Below are positions 30,146 through 39,737 of a stretch of 64,000 nucleotides of DNA, piece after piece. Under the pieces are notes generated by a model. The model searched no databases and was not told where the DNA came from. It worked only from the letters and a program-made list of their open reading frames with translations. Origin of the DNA: Pseudomonadota bacterium (GTDB lineage: Bacteria > Pseudomonadota > Alphaproteobacteria > Rhizobiales > Pleomorphomonadaceae). Numbering within the stretch: position 1 is the first letter of the stretch; every line of letters begins with the position of its first letter. The stretch spans positions 1-64,000 of the forward strand of contig JAGSYV010000005.1 of NCBI GenBank assembly GCA_018262505.1, in the 5' to 3' direction. Both the position numbers and the translations under genes were made by a program.

Positions 30146-30475
30146 CTGTCCGTCCGATGCACCGGAACTCCGGCAGTACTGACGAGGGACAACGGCGTCT
30201 CTCTTCCCGAGATCGCAACCCTGCCGCCCATGCCCCCCGGCAAGCGACCGACTGATCAGTTCAACGATGCGACCGATCTCGTTGAAACGATATACGCAAA
30301 AGTCTTGAGAACGACAAGAAACTTGCGTTTCGCAACCATCGCCGATGATCAAAACGTCCGAACGTGCCTTCGCCTGAACTTCAGCTGTCGAGTCCGGCGC
30401 TATCTTCCGAACGGTTCTACCGCTTTTAGGATGACGTCTCCGGGGAAAGCGTCTCCGTCTTCCCCGGAGACGATT
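30146..30475. other. Gene-free region upstream of lacI and downstream of hslU
   Basis: It contains a 5-bp palindrome TTGCG/CGCAA with a three-base spacer at 30323-30335, a plausible LacI-type operator. Next to the hslU stop is a long perfect 12-bp inverted repeat (30435-30446 and 30461-30472), able to form a strong stem with a 14-base loop. The latter probably ends hslVU transcription, although no T-run follows on the minus strand. Confidence 0.55.
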
Positions 30476-31774
30476 CTAGAGGATGAAGCGGCTGAGGTCG
30501 GTGTTCCGAGCGAGGTCGCCGAGTGCTGTCCTCACCGCCGCGCCATCGACGGTCACCGTCTCGCCGGCACGATCAGGCGCCGAGAACGAGATATCGTCGA
30601 GGATGCGCTCGAGCACCGTCTGCAAACGCCGGGCGCCGATGTTCTCGACGGTGGCGTTGACGTGGACGGCGATCTCGGCGACGGCGTCGATGGCGTCATC
30701 GGTGAAAGCCAGCGTCACACCTTCGGTCTGCATCAGCGCCACATACTGCTTGATGAGACTCGCCTGCGGTTCGGTCAGGATGCGACGGAAATCGTCCTTG
30801 TCGAGCGGCTTCAGCTCAACCCGGATCGGCAGTCGGCCCTGCAACTCCGGCAGCAAATCCGATGGCTTGGCAACATGGAAGGCGCCGGAGGCGATGAACA
30901 GGATGTGGTCGGTCTTCACCGAACCATACTTGGTCGAGACTGTTGTTCCCTCGATGAGCGGCAGCAGGTCACGTTGCACGCCTTCGCGCGACACCGAGCC
31001 ATCGCGGCCGTCCTTGGCGCAGATCTTGTCGATCTCGTCGAGGAAGACGATGCCGTTGTTCTCGACCGCATCGATCGCCTCGGCGACGATCTTGTCCTGA
31101 TCTATCAGCTTGTCGGCCTCCTCGGCGGTGAGCAGATCGTGGCTGTCCTTGACGTTGACGCGGCGGGTCTTCTTCACGCCGCCCATCATCTTCTGCATCA
31201 TCTCGGAGAGATTGATGACCTGCCCGCCCGGCATGCCGGGGATCTCCATCCCGCCTGCGCCACCGGCCGTGGCGGTCAGCTCGATCTCGATCTCCTTGTC
31301 ATCGAGCTCACCGGCCCTGAGCTTCTTGCGGAAGCTGTCACGGGTCGAGGGGCTGGCCGATGTGCCGACCAGCGCGTCGAGCACGCGCTCCTCGGCGGCA
31401 AGATGCGCCTTGGCCTCGACGTCCTTGCGCCGCTGCGTCCGGACGAGCGAAATGCCGACCTCGAGGAGGTCGCGGACGATCTGCTCGACGTCGCGGCCGA
31501 CATAGCCGATCTCGGTGAACTTGGTGGCTTCGACCTTGACGAAGGGCGCGTTGACCAGACGGGCGAGACGACGGGAGATCTCCGTCTTGCCGACGCCGGT
31601 GGGGCCGATCATCAGGATGTTCTTCGGCAGCACCTCTTCGCGTAGCGAGGAGTCGAGCTGCAGGCGGCGCCAGCGGTTGCGCAGCGCAATGGCGACGGCG
31701 CGCTTGGCGTCCTTCTGACCGACGATGTGACGGTCGAGTTCGGAAACGATCTCGCGGGGAGAGAAATCGGGCAT
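30476..31774 (-). CDS. hslU: ATP-dependent protease ATPase subunit HslU
   Basis: The unfoldase ring of the HslUV (ClpYQ) protease, 432 residues, a AAA+ protein. Residues include the opening [17 protein letters not shown], Walker [10 protein letters not shown] (about 58-66), the pore [14 protein letters not shown] (about 90-103), Walker [13 protein letters not shown], sensor-2 region [11 protein letters not shown], and the C-terminal tail SRFIL, which docks into HslV. An I-domain lies between about 110 and 240. It follows hslV by 163 bases on the same strand. Confidence 0.97.
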   Translation of the reverse strand: MPDFSPREIVSELDRHIVGQKDAKRAVAIALRNRWRRLQLDSSLREEVLPKNILMIGPTGVGKTEISRRLARLVNAPFVKVEATKFTEIGYVGRDVEQIVRDLLEVGISLVRTQRRKDVEAKAHLAAEERVLDALVGTSASPSTRDSFRKKLRAGELDDKEIEIELTATAGGAGGMEIPGMPGGQVINLSEMMQKMMGGVKKTRRVNVKDSHDLLTAEEADKLIDQDKIVAEAIDAVENNGIVFLDEIDKICAKDGRDGSVSREGVQRDLLPLIEGTTVSTKYGSVKTDHILFIASGAFHVAKPSDLLPELQGRLPIRVELKPLDKDDFRRILTEPQASLIKQYVALMQTEGVTLAFTDDAIDAVAEIAVHVNATVENIGARRLQTVLERILDDISFSAPDRAGETVTVDGAAVRTALGDLARNTDLSRFIL

Positions 31775-31937
31775 AGTTTGTCCTCAGATGGAACCTAAAC
31801 CTTGCTCAAAACACGCTGAGATGAGTCAGATGGCGAGATGCACGAGAACCGGAGCGGAGCGAACTTTGGGTTCGTGAGCACCAGAAGCGCAGAGATCGAA
31901 GCTAGATGACCATTTCAGTAGAGTTTTGGGCGGGGTT

Positions 31938-32495
31938 TCAGGCCTTGGGCAGGCTTTCGACCACCACGTTTTCATTGGTGTAGATGCAGATGTCGGCGGC
32001 GATCTTCATCGCCTTGCGAGCGATGGTCTCGGCGTCGTTACCGCTATCAGCGAGTGCGCGGGCGGCGGCGAGCGCGTAGGTGCCGCCGGAGCCGATGCCG
32101 GCAATGCCGCCTTCGGGCTCCAACACGTCGCCGGTGCCGGTCAAGACCAAGGTTATCGAAGCATCGGCGACGATCATCATCGCCTCGAGCTTGCGAAGAT
32201 AGCGATCGGTACGCCAGTCCTTGGCGAGCTCGACGCAGGCGCGCATCAACTGGCCCGGATACTGCTCAAGCTTGGCTTCAAGTCTCTCGAACAGCGTGAA
32301 GGCGTCGGCGGTGGCGCCGGCAAAACCGGCGATCACATCACCGCGCCCGAGCGGGCGCACCTTGCGGGCCGTGTGCTTGATCACCGTGGCGCCAAGCGTG
32401 ACCTGTCCGTCACCGGCGATCACCACCTTGCCGTCCTTGCGGACCGATACGATGGTGGTGCCGTACCAGGTGGACGGGTTCGTATGTTCCATCAT
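31938..32495 (-). CDS. hslV: ATP-dependent protease peptidase subunit HslV
   Basis: The proteolytic subunit of HslUV, 185 residues, an N-terminal-nucleophile threonine protease. The precursor is processed before [20 protein letters not shown], leaving catalytic Thr at about position 14 of the precursor; [13 protein letters not shown] and the lysine-containing active-site region follow the family pattern. Starts at 32495 and 32492 are both possible because two Met codons are adjacent. A heat-shock-type promoter lies upstream (32561-32588). Confidence 0.96.
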   Translation of the reverse strand: MMEHTNPSTWYGTTIVSVRKDGKVVIAGDGQVTLGATVIKHTARKVRPLGRGDVIAGFAGATADAFTLFERLEAKLEQYPGQLMRACVELAKDWRTDRYLRKLEAMMIVADASITLVLTGTGDVLEPEGGIAGIGSGGTYALAAARALADSGNDAETIARKAMKIAADICIYTNENVVVESLPKA

Positions 32496-32560
32496 GAGAT
32501 GCTCCTTGCGGCAACGTCCATCCGCCCGAGGCGCGGAGGCCGTCCCTGAATGACGTCTTT

Positions 32561-32588
32561 ATGTAGGACAGAAATGTCTCTATGCAAC
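32561..32588 (-). promoter_or_regulatory. Candidate RpoH (sigma-32) promoter of hslVU
   Basis: On the minus strand the sequence GTTG, 17 bases, CCTACAT fits the alphaproteobacterial heat-shock consensus (CTTG, 17-18 bases, CYTATNT) with two mismatches. Its -10 element is about 65 bases before the hslV start, and hslVU is a classical heat-shock operon. Confidence 0.5.
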
Positions 32589-32650
32589 TTGCCTCTGGCA
32601 AAGCCCACATCACGGTTCTGAAACCGTCCCGACCGTCAGGAGATCTGTCG

Positions 32651-33523
32651 ATGAAGCTCATGGCCTTCGGCCTCGGTTACAGCGCCAAAGCGGCCTTGCG
32701 CCGGCTCGCCCCAACGGAAGTGATCGGCACCACGCGATCGGCGGCAAAGGCCGCCGCCCTCGCCTCGCTCGCCGACATGCACCTTTTCGACGGCTCCCGC
32801 GAGACGGCGGAAGCGCTGCGGCCGGCGCTGTCCGGCGTCACCCACGTCCTTGTTTCCATCGCGCCATCCGAGGGACCGGACGGCGGCGATCGCGTGTTGC
32901 CCGTGCTGGCCGAGGCGCTTGCCGGCGAGAAATCGCTCGCTTCGATCGCCTACCTCTCGACGGTCGGTGTCTATGGCAACCACGATGGCGCCTGGGTGGA
33001 CGAGACCTCCGACTGCCGGCCGAAAAGTGCCCGCTCGGTCGCTCGCGTGAAGGCGGAAAACGAATGGCTGGCCTTTGGCGCGCGCATCGGTGTGTCCGTG
33101 GCGGTACTGCGTCTTTCCGGAATCTACGGGCCAGGTCGCAATGCCTTCGTCAACCTCGCGGAGGGCAGCGCCCGGCGTCTGGTCAAGCCGGGACAGGTCT
33201 TCAACCGAATCCACGTTGAAGACATCTCGGCGGCTGTGGAGGGCGCTTTTGCCAGGAATGCCAGCGGCCTTTTCAACATAACGGACGACGAACCGGCGCC
33301 ACCGCAAGACGTCGTCGCCTACGCCGCCGAGCTGATGGGCGTGGCGCCGCCCCCCGAACAGGACTTCGAGACGGCCGAGCTGTCGCCCATGGCCCGCAGC
33401 TTCTATGGCGAAAACAAGCGGGTCGCCAACGGCCGGAGCAGGTCCGCTCTCGGACTGACCTACGCCTATCCGAACTATCGCTCCGCCTTCTCCCGCATGT
33501 GGGCGGAGAATAGCTGGCGCTGA
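32651..33523 (+). CDS. SDR-type NAD(P)-binding epimerase-like protein
   Basis: An extended short-chain dehydrogenase/reductase family protein of about 290 residues. The ATG at 32651 follows an AGGAG site and gives MKLMAFGLGYSAKAALRRL; the nucleotide-binding motif is the short GLGYSA form found in YeeZ-like proteins. An active-site-like YLSTVGVYGNHDGAWVDE segment (about 100-117) has Ser and Tyr, and LRLSGIYGPGRNAF (about 155-168) is a family marker. The reaction is unknown; such proteins are annotated as NAD-dependent epimerases. The gene is divergent from hslV and the two share an upstream region of about 155 bases. Confidence 0.85.
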   Translation: MKLMAFGLGYSAKAALRRLAPTEVIGTTRSAAKAAALASLADMHLFDGSRETAEALRPALSGVTHVLVSIAPSEGPDGGDRVLPVLAEALAGEKSLASIAYLSTVGVYGNHDGAWVDETSDCRPKSARSVARVKAENEWLAFGARIGVSVAVLRLSGIYGPGRNAFVNLAEGSARRLVKPGQVFNRIHVEDISAAVEGAFARNASGLFNITDDEPAPPQDVVAYAAELMGVAPPPEQDFETAELSPMARSFYGENKRVANGRSRSALGLTYAYPNYRSAFSRMWAENSWR

Positions 33524-33530
33524 ACGGCAA

Positions 33531-33564
33531 ACCACCTCCGTCGTCAAAGGACGGCGGAGGTGGT
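33531..33564. terminator. Strong hairpin between convergent genes
   Basis: A 15-bp stem (ACCACCTCCGTCGTC and its complement, with one G-T pair) and a four-base AAAG loop lie between the SDR and chemoreceptor stops. This is probably a bidirectional terminator, although no T-run follows. Confidence 0.65.
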
Positions 33565-33583
33565 GTAACTGTCGGCGAGGCGA

Positions 33584-35059
33584 TCAGACGAGCGTTGACG
33601 CGGCCTTCTGCAACTTGTTGGCAGCCTCGTCGATCGATTGCGTCGAGCGGCTGATGCCATCCAATGCCTTGGCGATTTCTTCGACGCCACTCGCCGCCGT
33701 GTGCATGCTGCCTGACATGTTCTGCGTCACGGCTGCCTGTTCTTCCACGGCGCTGGCGATCGACGACGATATGTCGTTGATGCGGCTGATAATGGCGGTA
33801 ATGCCGTCAATGGATTGAACCGCCTTGGAAGAGATGGTCTGTACCGCCGCGATTTCGCTGGCAATTTCGTCGGTCGCCTTGGACGTCTGGGCGGCGAGCT
33901 GCTTGACTTCCGAAGCGACGACCGCGAAGCCCTTGCCCATTTCGCCGGCGCGCGCCGCCTCGATCGTGGCATTGAGGGCAAGAAGGTTGGTCTGACCGGC
34001 AATGGTGTTGATCAGCTCGACCACCTGGTCGATTTTCTGCGCTGCGATCGCCAGCCCGGACACCACCTTGGTCGCCATATCGGCCTGCGTGACAGCCTCC
34101 TGGGATACCGACAGGGCAACGCTGACCTGACGGCTGATCTCTGCGACGGAGGATACGAGTTCCTCGGCTCCGGCCGCCACCGCCTGCACGTTGGAAGCGG
34201 TGATGCCGGCGGTGGAGTTTGCACCGGCGGCCTCGGTATTCGAACGGGCAATCATGCCGGCGACCTCGACCAACTCGCGATTGATCTCGGCCTGGGCGGC
34301 CTGACGCTTGCGACGCCGGTCCATGACGGCGCTGATGTCGGTTGCGAACTTGGTGACCCGCACAAGGCGGCCACCGATATCGAAGATCGGATTGTAGGTC
34401 GCCTGCAGAAAGACGTCTCGATTACCCTTGCCGATGCGATGGAACTCATCCGACTTGAATTGGCCAGCCCGGAGATCGTCCCAAAACTTCTTGTAGGCCG
34501 GACTATTACGCTCTTCGGATGTGACAAACATCGAATGATGCTTGCCGACAATTTCCTCGGGCCGATAACCGAGCGCCTTCTGGAAATTCTCATTGGCCTC
34601 GATGATCGTACCGTCCGGGTTGAAGGAGATCACGGCCTGAGCGCGATTGATGGCGTCAATCTCGCCCTGAATCCGAGCGTCTTCCAACTTGCGGTCCGTG
34701 ACATCGGTGGCGAACTTGACCACGCGATAGACCTTGCCGGATTTGTCCAGAAGCGGATTGTAGGTCCCCTGGATCCAGACCGAGCGACCTCCTTTGGCGA
34801 CGCGACGAAACTCGGCCGACATGAACTTGCCGGCTTGCAGGTCGCGCCAGAAGGCGGCGTAGGCAGGGCTCTTTACCTCCGTGGGATCCACGAACATCGC
34901 GTGGTGCTTGCCCACGATGTCGGCAAGGTCATAGCCCATCACCTTCAGAAAATTGGCGTTCGCGGTGATGACCTGACCGGTCGGGTCGAATTCGATGACA
35001 GCCAGAGAACGGTCGAGAGCCGCAAGCACTGCGGCCTCATGACTTGAAAAGGGCCACAT
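33584..35059 (-). CDS. Cytoplasmic chemoreceptor with two PAS domains
   Basis: A methyl-accepting chemotaxis protein of 491 residues from the ATG at 35059 ([12 protein letters not shown]). It has no membrane segment, so it acts in the cytosol. Two PAS domains with PAC tails are clear (about 15-125 and 135-250), each with a KHHxMFV core. The signalling domain (about 280-490) carries the hairpin tip [21 protein letters not shown], where CheA and CheW bind. PAS ligand or cofactor (for example haem or FAD) cannot be told from sequence; Aer-like redox or oxygen sensing is possible. No chemotaxis genes adjoin it. Confidence 0.92.
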   Translation of the reverse strand: MWPFSSHEAAVLAALDRSLAVIEFDPTGQVITANANFLKVMGYDLADIVGKHHAMFVDPTEVKSPAYAAFWRDLQAGKFMSAEFRRVAKGGRSVWIQGTYNPLLDKSGKVYRVVKFATDVTDRKLEDARIQGEIDAINRAQAVISFNPDGTIIEANENFQKALGYRPEEIVGKHHSMFVTSEERNSPAYKKFWDDLRAGQFKSDEFHRIGKGNRDVFLQATYNPIFDIGGRLVRVTKFATDISAVMDRRRKRQAAQAEINRELVEVAGMIARSNTEAAGANSTAGITASNVQAVAAGAEELVSSVAEISRQVSVALSVSQEAVTQADMATKVVSGLAIAAQKIDQVVELINTIAGQTNLLALNATIEAARAGEMGKGFAVVASEVKQLAAQTSKATDEIASEIAAVQTISSKAVQSIDGITAIISRINDISSSIASAVEEQAAVTQNMSGSMHTAASGVEEIAKALDGISRSTQSIDEAANKLQKAASTLV

Positions 35060-35481
35060 CAATCTTCGCTCCCACCTTCCCTGCCAGATCAGCGGCATCG
35101 AACGATCACTTCAGAAAGCGGCCGGTTCGTATGCAGCGTGCATGCAGCGGATATGATTTAGAAAACATCAGGCAGCCTTTACACTGCCCATCTCAGCCAC
35201 TTAATCGCTCATTCATTTACGGAGGGTTTATGCGACCTGAGGTATATCTCGCCTCGATAACCTACTTTCGACCGCGCATTGTTTATCCGGCGTTTTGAGC
35301 CGGTGGTATGACTACCTGCAGATCGTTTTGGAACTGCGTAGTGGCGCGGCGCATTGCCAGAGATTGCCAGAGAGGGCTACCCGCTTCCCGCCCACCGCAG
35401 GTCTGTCCGGCACCATGGGACTGGTATCCATTCGTCGAGCCGTATAAGAAATGGGCGCCTTTTCAATCGCGGTGGCCCCCA
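35060..35481. other. Region between chemoreceptor and hisF, no recognised gene
   Basis: It is AT-richer than its surroundings. A GGAGGG site at 35221-35226 is followed, three bases on, by a 22-codon frame (35230-35298), which could be a leader peptide or chance. A ten-base tandem repeat ATTGCCAGAG lies at 35353-35372. No terminator, tRNA or riboswitch was seen. The hisB, hisH and hisA genes that often precede hisF are absent. Confidence 0.5.
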
Positions 35482-36258
35482 ATGCTGAAAGCGCGCGTCA
35501 TCCCCTGCCTCGACGTCAAGGACGGCCGGGTGGTCAAAGGGGTCAACTTTGTCGACCTCATCGACGCCGGCGATCCGGTCGAGGCTGCCGCTGCCTATGA
35601 TGCGGCCGGTGCCGACGAACTCTGCTTCCTCGACATTACCGCCAGCCACGAGAACCGCGGCACCCTCCTCGACGTGGTCCGCCGGACAGCCGAACGTTGT
35701 TTCATGCCGGTGACGGTGGGCGGCGGCGTCCGATCGGTGGAGGACATCCGGGAACTGCTGCTGGCCGGGGCCGACAAGGCATCAATCATGTCGGCCGCCG
35801 TGCGCGACCGCGACCTGGTTCGCCGCGCCTCGGAGAAGTTCGGCGACCAGTGCATCGTCGTCGCCATCGACGCCAAGCGCGTCGCGTCGAACAACGGCAA
35901 GCCGCGCTGGGAGGTGTTCACGCATGGCGGCCGGCAGGCGACCGGGATCGACGCCGTCGAATACGCCCAGGAAGTCGTGTCGCTCGGCGCTGGCGAAATC
36001 CTGTTGACCTCGATGGATCGCGACGGCACTAAGATCGGCTTCGATCTTGAATTGACTCGCACCATCGCCGACGCGGTATCCGTCCCGGTGATCGCTTCGG
36101 GGGGCGTCGGTACGCTGGACCATCTCGTCGAAGGCATCCGTGACGGACATGCCGGCGCGGTGCTCGCCGCGTCGATCTTTCACTTTGGCACTTTCACGAT
36201 CGGCGAGGCCAAGGCGCATCTCGCCGCGGCCGGCGTTCCCGTCCGCCTTCAAGGATGA
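35482..36258 (+). CDS. hisF: Imidazole glycerol phosphate synthase, cyclase subunit
   Basis: The cyclase half of the HisF/HisH synthase in histidine biosynthesis; ammonia from HisH is used on PRFAR to give IGP and AICAR. 258 residues, a (beta/alpha)8 barrel. Catalytic Asp residues are in [12 protein letters not shown] (about 9-20) and [14 protein letters not shown]. The start ATG at 35482 gives [12 protein letters not shown], the family opening; the frame upstream is unrelated. The hisH and hisA partners are not in the window. hisE follows with an ATGA overlap. Confidence 0.95.
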   Translation: MLKARVIPCLDVKDGRVVKGVNFVDLIDAGDPVEAAAAYDAAGADELCFLDITASHENRGTLLDVVRRTAERCFMPVTVGGGVRSVEDIRELLLAGADKASIMSAAVRDRDLVRRASEKFGDQCIVVAIDAKRVASNNGKPRWEVFTHGGRQATGIDAVEYAQEVVSLGAGEILLTSMDRDGTKIGFDLELTRTIADAVSVPVIASGGVGTLDHLVEGIRDGHAGAVLAASIFHFGTFTIGEAKAHLAAAGVPVRLQG

Positions 36259-36593
36259 ACGGCATGGCTGACAGTATCTTCACGCTTTCCGACCTTGAAC
36301 TGATCGTCGCCGATCGCCTCAAGAACGGGGACGCCACGTCCTACACGCGCAAGCTGGCTGAGAAAGGCCCCGCCAAGGCGGCGCAGAAACTCGGCGAGGA
36401 AGCGGTGGAAACCGTGATCGCCGCCGTTTCGGGAGACGCCGACGCGCTGATCTACGAGTGCGCCGACCTTCTCTATCATCTCGTTGTGGTTCTGGCGCTC
36501 AAGGGTGTGCCGCTCGACGAAGTGCTCGCCGAACTCAAACGTCGCACGGCACAGTCCGGTTTGCAGGAAAAGGCCAGCCGGCCAGCCGACTGA
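36255..36593 (+). CDS. hisE: Phosphoribosyl-ATP pyrophosphatase
   Basis: Hydrolyses phosphoribosyl-ATP to phosphoribosyl-AMP, the second step of histidine synthesis. The 112-residue all-helical MazG-like protein shows the conserved [13 protein letters not shown] metal-binding motif and [14 protein letters not shown] downstream. Its start overlaps the hisF stop (ATGA, 36255-36258); an alternative Met is at 36264. HisE and HisI are separate proteins here, as usual in alphaproteobacteria. Confidence 0.95.
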   Translation: MNGMADSIFTLSDLELIVADRLKNGDATSYTRKLAEKGPAKAAQKLGEEAVETVIAAVSGDADALIYECADLLYHLVVVLALKGVPLDEVLAELKRRTAQSGLQEKASRPAD

Positions 36594-36691
36594 CCTTCGT
36601 ATCATGGCGCGCCGGCGTTGGCCGGCGGCCGATTCCCGCCACGCATCTGAAATCAGCGGGTCGCCAGACAGCGATCCGGAGACGGTGACGA

Positions 36692-37645
36692 ATGGAACAG
36701 TTCGTGCGGAAAGCGCTGTCGCCTTACGAAGTCTATACCCGCGCCGACTGGGCTGTGCTCAGGGCCGGCATGCCGCTGACATTGACGCTCGACGATGTGA
36801 TTCGGCTGCGCTCCCTAAATGACCCGGTGCAGCTTGAAGAGGTGTCCGATATCTTCCTGCCGCTGGCTCGGCTGCTGTCGCTCTATGTCGAAGCGGCGCA
36901 GTCGCTGCATTCGTCGACGCGTCGCTTTCTCGGTCGTTCCGATGCCAAGAAACCGTTCATCATCGGCATTGCCGGCTCGGTCGCCGTCGGCAAGTCGACT
37001 ACGGCCCGCATCCTCAGAGCCATGCTGTCGCGTTGGCCGTCGTCGCCGAAGGTTGACCTCGTCACCACCGACGGGTTCCTGTTTCCCAACGCGGTGCTGC
37101 GCGAAGAAGGGCTGATGGAAAAAAAGGGCTTTCCGGAAAGCTATGACCGGGCGGCGCTGCTTTCCTTCCTCACCGATATCAAGGCCGGCAAGCCGAATGT
37201 CTGGGCGCCGGTCTACTCCCATCTCGTCTACGACATCGTGCCAGACGAACGAATTGTCGTCGACCAGCCGGACATCCTGATTCTCGAGGGGCTTAACGTC
37301 CTGCAGACGGGCAAACTGCCGCGCGACGGGCGGGGCATCCCGTTCGTCTCCGATTTCTTCGACTTTTCGATCTTTATCGATGCCGACGAGGCCGACCTTC
37401 AGCGTTGGTACGTCGAGCGCTTCCTCCGCCTCAGGCAGACCGCTTTCCGCGACCCGCAGTCCTACTTCCGTCGCTACGCCGAAATCTCCGAGGAGGAGGC
37501 GCTGGAAATCGCCCTCGGCCTTTGGACGCGCATCAATCTCGCCAATCTCCGCGAGAACATTCAGCCGACCCGCCTCCGGGCCGACCTGGTGTTGCGCAAG
37601 AGCACCAACCACGCCATCGAGCAGGTGATGCTCAGGAAACTGTGA
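36692..37645 (+). CDS. coaA: Pantothenate kinase, type I
   Basis: The 317-residue prokaryotic type I enzyme phosphorylates pantothenate, the controlled first step of coenzyme A synthesis. The P-loop is [15 protein letters not shown] (about 91-105), followed by the pantothenate-site segment [17 protein letters not shown], and [10 protein letters not shown]. Length is normal. The hisF-hisE-coaA order is common in Hyphomicrobiales. A two-palindrome repeat follows its stop and may end the transcript. Confidence 0.95.
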   Translation: MEQFVRKALSPYEVYTRADWAVLRAGMPLTLTLDDVIRLRSLNDPVQLEEVSDIFLPLARLLSLYVEAAQSLHSSTRRFLGRSDAKKPFIIGIAGSVAVGKSTTARILRAMLSRWPSSPKVDLVTTDGFLFPNAVLREEGLMEKKGFPESYDRAALLSFLTDIKAGKPNVWAPVYSHLVYDIVPDERIVVDQPDILILEGLNVLQTGKLPRDGRGIPFVSDFFDFSIFIDADEADLQRWYVERFLRLRQTAFRDPQSYFRRYAEISEEEALEIALGLWTRINLANLRENIQPTRLRADLVLRKSTNHAIEQVMLRKL

Positions 37646-37699
37646 CCGAAGCCATGCGGGTTGAGATCCTCCGCCGTCGCGGAAGATCTCATTGAGAGT

Positions 37700-37804
37700 C
37701 TAGAGCGACAAGCGTTCTGACGAACGCAAATCGTTGCTCTAGGTCCTTGTTGTCGCATTGTTTTTGCGGAAAACCGGTTTCCACTTTTCCGCACTATGCT
37801 CTAG
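37700..37804. repeat. Two-palindrome intergenic repeat, copy 1
   Basis: A 105-base element with two inverted repeats. The first has outer arms TAGAGC/GCTCTA and inner arms GCGTTC/GAACGC; the second has arms GCGGAAAA/TTTTCCGC. The right end supplies the nagA stop codon (TAG on the minus strand). A second copy at 53744-53848 keeps the pairing while changing bases. Elements of this build are frequent between genes in Hyphomicrobiales. Confidence 0.75.
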
Positions 37805-38946
37805 GCCGAGTAAACCTTGGCGCCGGCGATCCAGGTCGACTTGAGGTCGAAATCCTTGGTCAGCATTAGGAAATCCGCATCGAACCCGTGCGCGACCCTG
37901 CCCTTGCGCTGTCCTATGCGCATCGCTTCGGCCGGATAGACGGTGGCCATGCGGATCGCCTCGTCGAAGCCGATGTCGAAATGCTCGGCGGCATAGCGCA
38001 CCGAGGAAAGCATATCGATGTCGGCGCCGGCCAGCGTGCTGTCGGCGAGGGCCAGGCGACCGTCGCGCCGGAAAATGGTACGGCCGTTGAGCTCGAAATC
38101 AGGCAGATCGGTGCCGATGGTCAACATGGCATCGGTGACGAGGAACAGCCGGCCAGGTCCGCGCTTTGCCCTGAGGGCTATCCGCGCCGCCGCCGGGTGC
38201 ACGTGAATGCCATCGGCGATGAGCCCGGCGGAGATACCGCTGTCGAGGACCGCGCCGACCATGCCGGGGCTACGGTGACCGAGCGGGCTCATGGCGTTGA
38301 AGAGATGCGTCGCGGTGGTGGCGCCGGCGGCGATATAGGCGAGCGCCGTTTCGTAATCGCAGTCGGTATGACCGAGACTGACGATGCCGCCCGCCGCGGC
38401 AAGGCGTTGGACCGCATCGATTGGCGTCGTTTCGGGAGCAACGGTCAGCATCGTCGGGCCGCCATCGGAGAGGACACCGAGGAGTTCCCTGATGTCCGCC
38501 TCTTCCATCGGCCGCACATAGGCCGCGGCATGGACACCCCGTTTGGCGGCGGAGAGATGCGGCCCTTCGAGGTGAAGACCGAGAAAGCCAGGCACGCCCG
38601 CCGCCCGCGCCGCCTTCCCGGCGGCAATCGCCGCGGTGCGGGTTTCGCGGCGGTCGGTGATCAAGGTCGGCAACAGCGCCGTCGTGCCAAAGCGGGCATG
38701 AGCGGCGCAGATGCGCTCGATGGTGGGAACGCTCGGTTCGTCGTTGAAGTTGATGCCGCCGCCGCCATTGACTTGCAGATCAATGAAACCGGGGACGACG
38801 AGAAGGCCGCCGGCATCAATCACCTCGGCTCCGGCCGGCACATTGGCGGCAGGAACGAAGCGACCGTCGACCACAGCGATCTTTGCATCGTCGCGCCAGG
38901 TATCGCCGTCGAACAAGCGGGCACCGCGAATGAGAAGAGCGGACAT
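37801..38946 (-). CDS. nagA: N-acetylglucosamine-6-phosphate deacetylase
   Basis: An amidohydrolase converting N-acetylglucosamine 6-phosphate to glucosamine 6-phosphate and acetate. 381 residues from MSALLIRGARLF (38946); the frame can extend to 38976. Family residues are PGFIDLQVNGGGG (about 55-67), GLHLEGPHL with the metal-binding Glu (about 122-130), GHTDCDY, THLFNAMSPL, and VTDAM with the catalytic Asp. It is the last gene of a minus-strand unit sugar kinase, GntR regulator, nagA, all for amino-sugar use. The neighbouring MurQ-like enzyme makes its substrate. Confidence 0.93.
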   Translation of the reverse strand: MSALLIRGARLFDGDTWRDDAKIAVVDGRFVPAANVPAGAEVIDAGGLLVVPGFIDLQVNGGGGINFNDEPSVPTIERICAAHARFGTTALLPTLITDRRETRTAAIAAGKAARAAGVPGFLGLHLEGPHLSAAKRGVHAAAYVRPMEEADIRELLGVLSDGGPTMLTVAPETTPIDAVQRLAAAGGIVSLGHTDCDYETALAYIAAGATTATHLFNAMSPLGHRSPGMVGAVLDSGISAGLIADGIHVHPAAARIALRAKRGPGRLFLVTDAMLTIGTDLPDFELNGRTIFRRDGRLALADSTLAGADIDMLSSVRYAAEHFDIGFDEAIRMATVYPAEAMRIGQRKGRVAHGFDADFLMLTKDFDLKSTWIAGAKVYSA

Positions 38947-38972
38947 AGGAACGTCTCCTTGATGGTGACGGG

Positions 38973-39737
38973 TCAAGACTGAGGGAGCGTCAGCTCGGCG
39001 ACGAAGTCGTAGGCGTCAGCCCGATAAAGCGACCGGGTGAATTCAACCACTCGGCCGGAAGCGAGATAGGAAATGCGTTCGATGGAAAGGCCGGCGTCGC
39101 CGGCTTGCACGCCGAGCAATGCCGCATCCTGCCCGCGAATATTGCAGGCGGAAATGCGTTGTACGGCGCGTACCGGTCGATAGCCACTCTTGGCCAGCAC
39201 TTCATAAAGCGAACCGTCCACCGAGCCAGGATCAGGCAAGACATCGGCCGACAGCGACGCTCGTTCGAGCGCAAGCGGCAGGTCATTGGCGATCCGGAGA
39301 CGCTCGAGCCGGGCGACACGACCGCCACCGGCCAGACCAAGCATCATCGCCTCCTCCGGTGACGGCAAGTGCAGCCCCCGATCAAGCCAGCGGGAGCTGG
39401 CTTTGAGGCCGCGCCGCGCCATGTCTTCGGTGAAGGACGTGAGCAGGGAGAGCGATTGCTCCACGCGCTGCACCGGCTTCACGACAAAGGTACCGGAGCC
39501 ATGTCGGCGCGTCAGCAGACCGGCCTCGACCAGATCGTCCACCGCCTTGCGGACGGTGACGCGGCTGATACTGGCAAAATCGGCGATCTCGCGCTCCGGC
39601 GGCAGCGCGTCGCCGTGTTTCAATCGGCCGTCGTTGATTGCGGCCTCGATGGCCTGTCGGAGCTTCATGTAGAGCGGCCCGGTGCCGGAGGCCTGCAAAT
39701 GCTCGGGTGAAAGGATGTTGGAGATTTCGCCGCTCAT
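38973..39737 (-). CDS. GntR/HutC-type regulator of the amino-sugar genes
   Basis: A 254-residue repressor of the HutC subfamily of GntR. The winged helix (about 18-85) includes LPPEREIADFASISRVTVRK, followed by AGLLTRRHGSGTFVV; the effector domain is UTRA (about 95-250). NagR/DasR members of this subfamily respond to glucosamine or N-acetylglucosamine phosphates, and the position between the kinase and nagA genes suggests the same. It overlaps the kinase gene by 5 bases at its start. Candidate operators lie in the 40619-40849 divergent region. Confidence 0.9.
   Translation of the reverse strand: MSGEISNILSPEHLQASGTGPLYMKLRQAIEAAINDGRLKHGDALPPEREIADFASISRVTVRKAVDDLVEAGLLTRRHGSGTFVVKPVQRVEQSLSLLTSFTEDMARRGLKASSRWLDRGLHLPSPEEAMMLGLAGGGRVARLERLRIANDLPLALERASLSADVLPDPGSVDGSLYEVLAKSGYRPVRAVQRISACNIRGQDAALLGVQAGDAGLSIERISYLASGRVVEFTRSLYRADAYDFVAELTLPQS

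Noticed and set aside
35230..35298. A histidine-operon leader peptide before hisF
   Set aside because: The 22-residue product has no histidine codons in a row and no attenuator-like paired hairpins follow.
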